From: Streptomyces sp. JB150
GTDB lineage: Bacteria; Actinomycetota; Actinomycetes; Streptomycetales; Streptomycetaceae
NCBI RefSeq assembly: GCF_011193355.1
Contig: NZ_CP049780.1
Location: 1 to 64,000, forward strand
Length of the DNA stretch: 64,000 nt
Direction: 5' to 3'
A program made the position numbers and the translations under genes. Positions 61,396 to 64,000 of the stretch are shown here, piece by piece. A model generated the notes under the pieces. That model did no database searches, was not told the DNA's origin, and was given only the letters and a program-made list of their open reading frames with translations. How positions within the stretch are numbered: the first letter of the stretch is position 1; each line of letters starts with the position of its first letter.

Positions 61396-64000
61396 ATGGA
61401 TCCGCAGCGTCTCGCCTTGGTACGCACGGGGGCACCGCGCGGTTCGGGCTCCGGGTACCTGGTCGGTCCTCACCTGGTTTTGACGGCGCTGCATGTCGTG
61501 CGTCCTGACGAGCGGTGGGCCGGGCACATCGAGGTTCACGTGGGACACCCGCGCTACGGGACCGATCTGGTCCAGCGGTCGGCGCGCGTGTGCTGGCCCG
61601 ATCCGCACAAGGCAGCCCCGCCTGCGCACAGCGTGGACGTGGCGCTTCTGTGGCTGGATGAGCCGGTGGAGACCAGCGGGGGACCGGTGCGGTGGGGCCG
61701 CCCCGGCGGTGTTGTCCCCGTGCCGTTCGAAGGTGCCGGCTTCCCCGCCTTCGCGGCTGACGCCGGGAGCATGACTCAGTGCGAATACCTGCGCGGTGAG
61801 TTACCGGTGGTTTCGACGTCCTCGTCGGGCTGGGTACTGGACTGCCCCGTCTGGCCGGCGCCCGCAGGCAGCGGAGAACGGCCGTGGGCAGGCGCCTCAG
61901 GCTCGGCCATCTTCTGTCATGGCCGACTGGTCGGCGTGGCGGTCGAGGACAACCCGACCATGGGCTGGCGCCGTCTGCACGCCGTCCCCATCCATGAAGC
62001 CCTCGAGCTGACCGAGTTCGCCGACCTCATCTCCCGGCACGGCCATCCCGGCACCACCAGCGCGCTGGAAGAAGTGATCGCGCAGAACGCGGTCAGGTCG
62101 GACGGCGAGGAACCGGTCCGGCCCCCCACGCACAACGGACGACCATACGGTTTTGCTCCGCCAGCGGAGAGCACCGGCCCCGTGACGCTGCCCGCAGCCC
62201 CTGCCGAACTGGTCGGACGGCAGGGACCGCTGCAACAAATACTGGCGTGGCTGAGCCCTGACCCACCCCAAGAGGCGGAGTTCGGCCTGCAGACGGGGAC
62301 GGTGGTGGTGTCGGCGGTGGCCGGGATGGGCGGGGTCGGCAAAACCGCCTTGGCTCTGCACGCCGCACACCAGGCTTCTCAGGAGGGGCGCTTCCCCGGC
62401 GGCGTGCTCTTCGCGGACCTGCGCGGCTACAGCACCGACCCTGAAGTCGGCCCGCCGGCGGTGGCCGACCGCTTCCTGCGCGCGCTGGGCGTCAAAGACG
62501 ATGACCTGCCCGCCAGCGCGGAGGAAAAGCTGGACGCCTGGCGGACCGTCGTCAAGGACCTGGCTCGCCGAGGCCGCCCGCTCCTGGTGGTGCTGGACAA
62601 CGCGCGCACCGCCGACCAGGTGCACCCCTTGCTCCCGGGCTCCCCGCACCGTGCCCTGATCACGTCCCGGCAGACCATGTCCGCGCTGCGCGGAGTCCGC
62701 CGCATCACCCTCGAGGCCCTCGAACCGGAAGACTCGCTCGATCTGCTGGAGCGCGCCCTGCGCGCAGAGCGCGACGATGACCGCATCGCCACCCAGCGCG
62801 AGGACGCCCTGCGCCTGGCCGCCTTGTGCGGCCACCTCCCCCTCGCCCTGCACATCACCGCGGCCCTGTTGCGCGACGTACGCACGCGGTCCGTGGCCGC
62901 CCAGGTCGAGGCTCTGGAGGATGTCCGCACCCGCTTGGACGCTCTGGCTTACGACGACAAGGACAGTGAAGGCCGGCCGCTGGCTGTGCGGGTCACCTTC
63001 GAACTGTCCTACCAGCACCTGAACGCCGACCAAGCCCGCGCGTTTCGCCTGCTCGCCTCAGCCCCGGGCCCCGACATCTCCACCGACGCCGCAGCCGCCT
63101 TGCTCGCACACCCCGGCGCTGAACGCCTGCTGCACGGGCTGGCCCGAGCCCACCTGCTGCACCCCGACCCGGAACGGCAAGACCGCTGGTCCATGCATGA
63201 TCTCGTCCGCGTGTTCGCCGACGAGCGAGGCCGGGTTCATGCCGACACCGACCAGCGCGCCGCCGCGCTGGCCCGCCTGCTGGACCACTACGTCACTCTC
63301 GCCGCCGCAGCGGACACCCATCTGGAGACCGTTGCCGGCCTGCCGGTCTCCGACCGCTTCCCCGACCGTGCCACTGCCCTGGACTGGCTGGACGCCGAAC
63401 GTCCCAACCTGCTTGCCGCCGCGGCCGCCGACACCGGCGCATGCACTGTCCTGGCCTCGGTCCTCACCCGTTTCCTCGACCACCGCCGCCACTTCGAAGA
63501 CGCGATCACCCTCAACACCACTGCCGTGCGCATCCATCAGGAGGCCGGTGACCGACACAGGGAAGGCCTGACACTGACGAACCTGGGGCTGGCCCTGTCC
63601 GAGGTGCGCCGGTTCGACGAGGCCGTCGCCGCACACAGGCAAGCTCTGGACATCATGAACGACTGCGGTGACCGGCAAGGCAAGGGCCAGGCACTGACCA
63701 ATCTCGGGCTGGTCCTGTCACAGGTGCGCCGCTTCGACGAGGCAATCGCCGCCCACACCGGCGCGGCGGGCATCTTCCGTGACACCGGCGACCGTCGAGG
63801 TGAAGCCATCGCCTTGACCAATCACGGAGCCGTCCTGGACAAACTAGGGCGATTCGATGAAGCCATCGACATCCATTCCGCTGCGGCGCGCATCTTCCAC
63901 GACATCGGTGACCGTCATAACGCAGGCAAGGCGCGGAACAACCTAGCGCTGGTCCTGTGGGAAGTGGGGCGGGTGGAAGAGGCCGTCGAAGCTCTCACCG
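61396..64000 (+). CDS. Trypsin-like protease / NB-ARC / TPR protein (partial)
   Basis: At least 868 residues; the gene runs past the window edge. The trypsin-like domain (1-215) keeps a full triad: His33 (VLTALHVV), Asp81 (SVDVALLWL), Ser168 (WAGASGSAIF). An NB-ARC ATPase follows (about 275-560) with P-loop GMGGVGKTALAL near 315, LLVVLDNAR as Walker B, and LCGHLPLALHI (GLPL-like). From about residue 710, TPR units recur (LTNLGLALSEVRRFDEAVAAH, LTNLGLVLSQVRRFDEAIAAH). The layout is an NLR-like sensor in which TPR binding triggers ATPase assembly and protease action, probably anti-phage. Leucine codon 136 is TTA. Confidence 0.9.
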   Translation, partial: MDPQRLALVRTGAPRGSGSGYLVGPHLVLTALHVVRPDERWAGHIEVHVGHPRYGTDLVQRSARVCWPDPHKAAPPAHSVDVALLWLDEPVETSGGPVRWGRPGGVVPVPFEGAGFPAFAADAGSMTQCEYLRGELPVVSTSSSGWVLDCPVWPAPAGSGERPWAGASGSAIFCHGRLVGVAVEDNPTMGWRRLHAVPIHEALELTEFADLISRHGHPGTTSALEEVIAQNAVRSDGEEPVRPPTHNGRPYGFAPPAESTGPVTLPAAPAELVGRQGPLQQILAWLSPDPPQEAEFGLQTGTVVVSAVAGMGGVGKTALALHAAHQASQEGRFPGGVLFADLRGYSTDPEVGPPAVADRFLRALGVKDDDLPASAEEKLDAWRTVVKDLARRGRPLLVVLDNARTADQVHPLLPGSPHRALITSRQTMSALRGVRRITLEALEPEDSLDLLERALRAERDDDRIATQREDALRLAALCGHLPLALHITAALLRDVRTRSVAAQVEALEDVRTRLDALAYDDKDSEGRPLAVRVTFELSYQHLNADQARAFRLLASAPGPDISTDAAAALLAHPGAERLLHGLARAHLLHPDPERQDRWSMHDLVRVFADERGRVHADTDQRAAALARLLDHYVTLAAAADTHLETVAGLPVSDRFPDRATALDWLDAERPNLLAAAAADTGACTVLASVLTRFLDHRRHFEDAITLNTTAVRIHQEAGDRHREGLTLTNLGLALSEVRRFDEAVAAHRQALDIMNDCGDRQGKGQALTNLGLVLSQVRRFDEAIAAHTGAAGIFRDTGDRRGEAIALTNHGAVLDKLGRFDEAIDIHSAAARIFHDIGDRHNAGKARNNLALVLWEVGRVEEAVEALT

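Overview
The window is high-GC actinobacterial DNA, almost certainly Streptomyces. GGAGG-type ribosome sites, frequent GTG starts, ATGA overlaps, SARP regulators, a DesK/DesR-type two-component pair and rare TTA codons all point that way. No rRNA, tRNA, CRISPR array or complete transposon was seen. Bases 1-188 hold no gene I can support.

About 0.19-48.3 kb is one large biosynthetic gene cluster that may continue left of the window. Left arm (0.2-10.9 kb): an O-methyltransferase, SAM synthetase and FAD monooxygenase on the plus strand, then a compact minus-strand operon. That operon encodes a free-standing adenylation enzyme, a phenylalanine ammonia-lyase-type MIO enzyme, two complementary hotdog dehydratases, an ACP, chorismate mutase, class II DAHP synthase and prephenate dehydratase, a cassette that makes phenylalanine and converts it to a cinnamate (or beta-phenylalanine) unit. 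Middle (11.3-18.3 kb): a SnoaL-like protein, an alpha/beta hydrolase, a SagB-type protein without its FMN domain, a response regulator and sensor kinase, and a fused azoline cyclodehydratase (E1-like plus YcaO) translationally coupled to a 93-aa candidate precursor peptide. Sugar arm (18.4-32.3 kb): dTDP-glucose synthase and 4,6-dehydratase, 2,3-dehydratase, 4-ketoreductase, 3-ketoreductase, an RmlC-like epimerase, a glycosyltransferase, a short degenerate glycosyltransferase, a membrane O-acyltransferase, an exporter and a SARP. Polyketide core (32.7-45.9 kb, all minus strand): SnoaL fusion, FAD monooxygenase, aldo/keto reductase, divergent KAS III, a 785-aa KS plus CLF-like fusion, CLF, KS, AcpS-type phosphopantetheinyl transferase, long ACP, malonyl transferase and acyl-CoA carboxylase epsilon and beta subunits. 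An AfsR-like SARP with an NB-ARC domain closes the cluster at 48.3 kb.

My working model is a highly reducing type II polyketide (phenyl-capped polyene) that is glycosylated with an acylated 2,6-dideoxyhexose, with an embedded azole-RiPP arm that may supply a peptide portion. The product is not identified. No SDR-type ketoreductase for the polyketide chain was found. Twin 40-bp operators at 11.0 and 46.0 kb and several 11-bp-phased SARP-like boxes tie the arms into one regulon.

From 48.6 kb the content changes to small secreted proteins, a frameshifted serine hydrolase, two HEAT-repeat proteins, several gene remnants, an FGE-like protein and a PAS/PP2C phosphatase. At the right edge lies a trypco2 plus trypsin/NB-ARC/TPR pair, a predicted NLR-like conflict system. 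Both of its genes carry a TTA codon. The last gene runs off the window.
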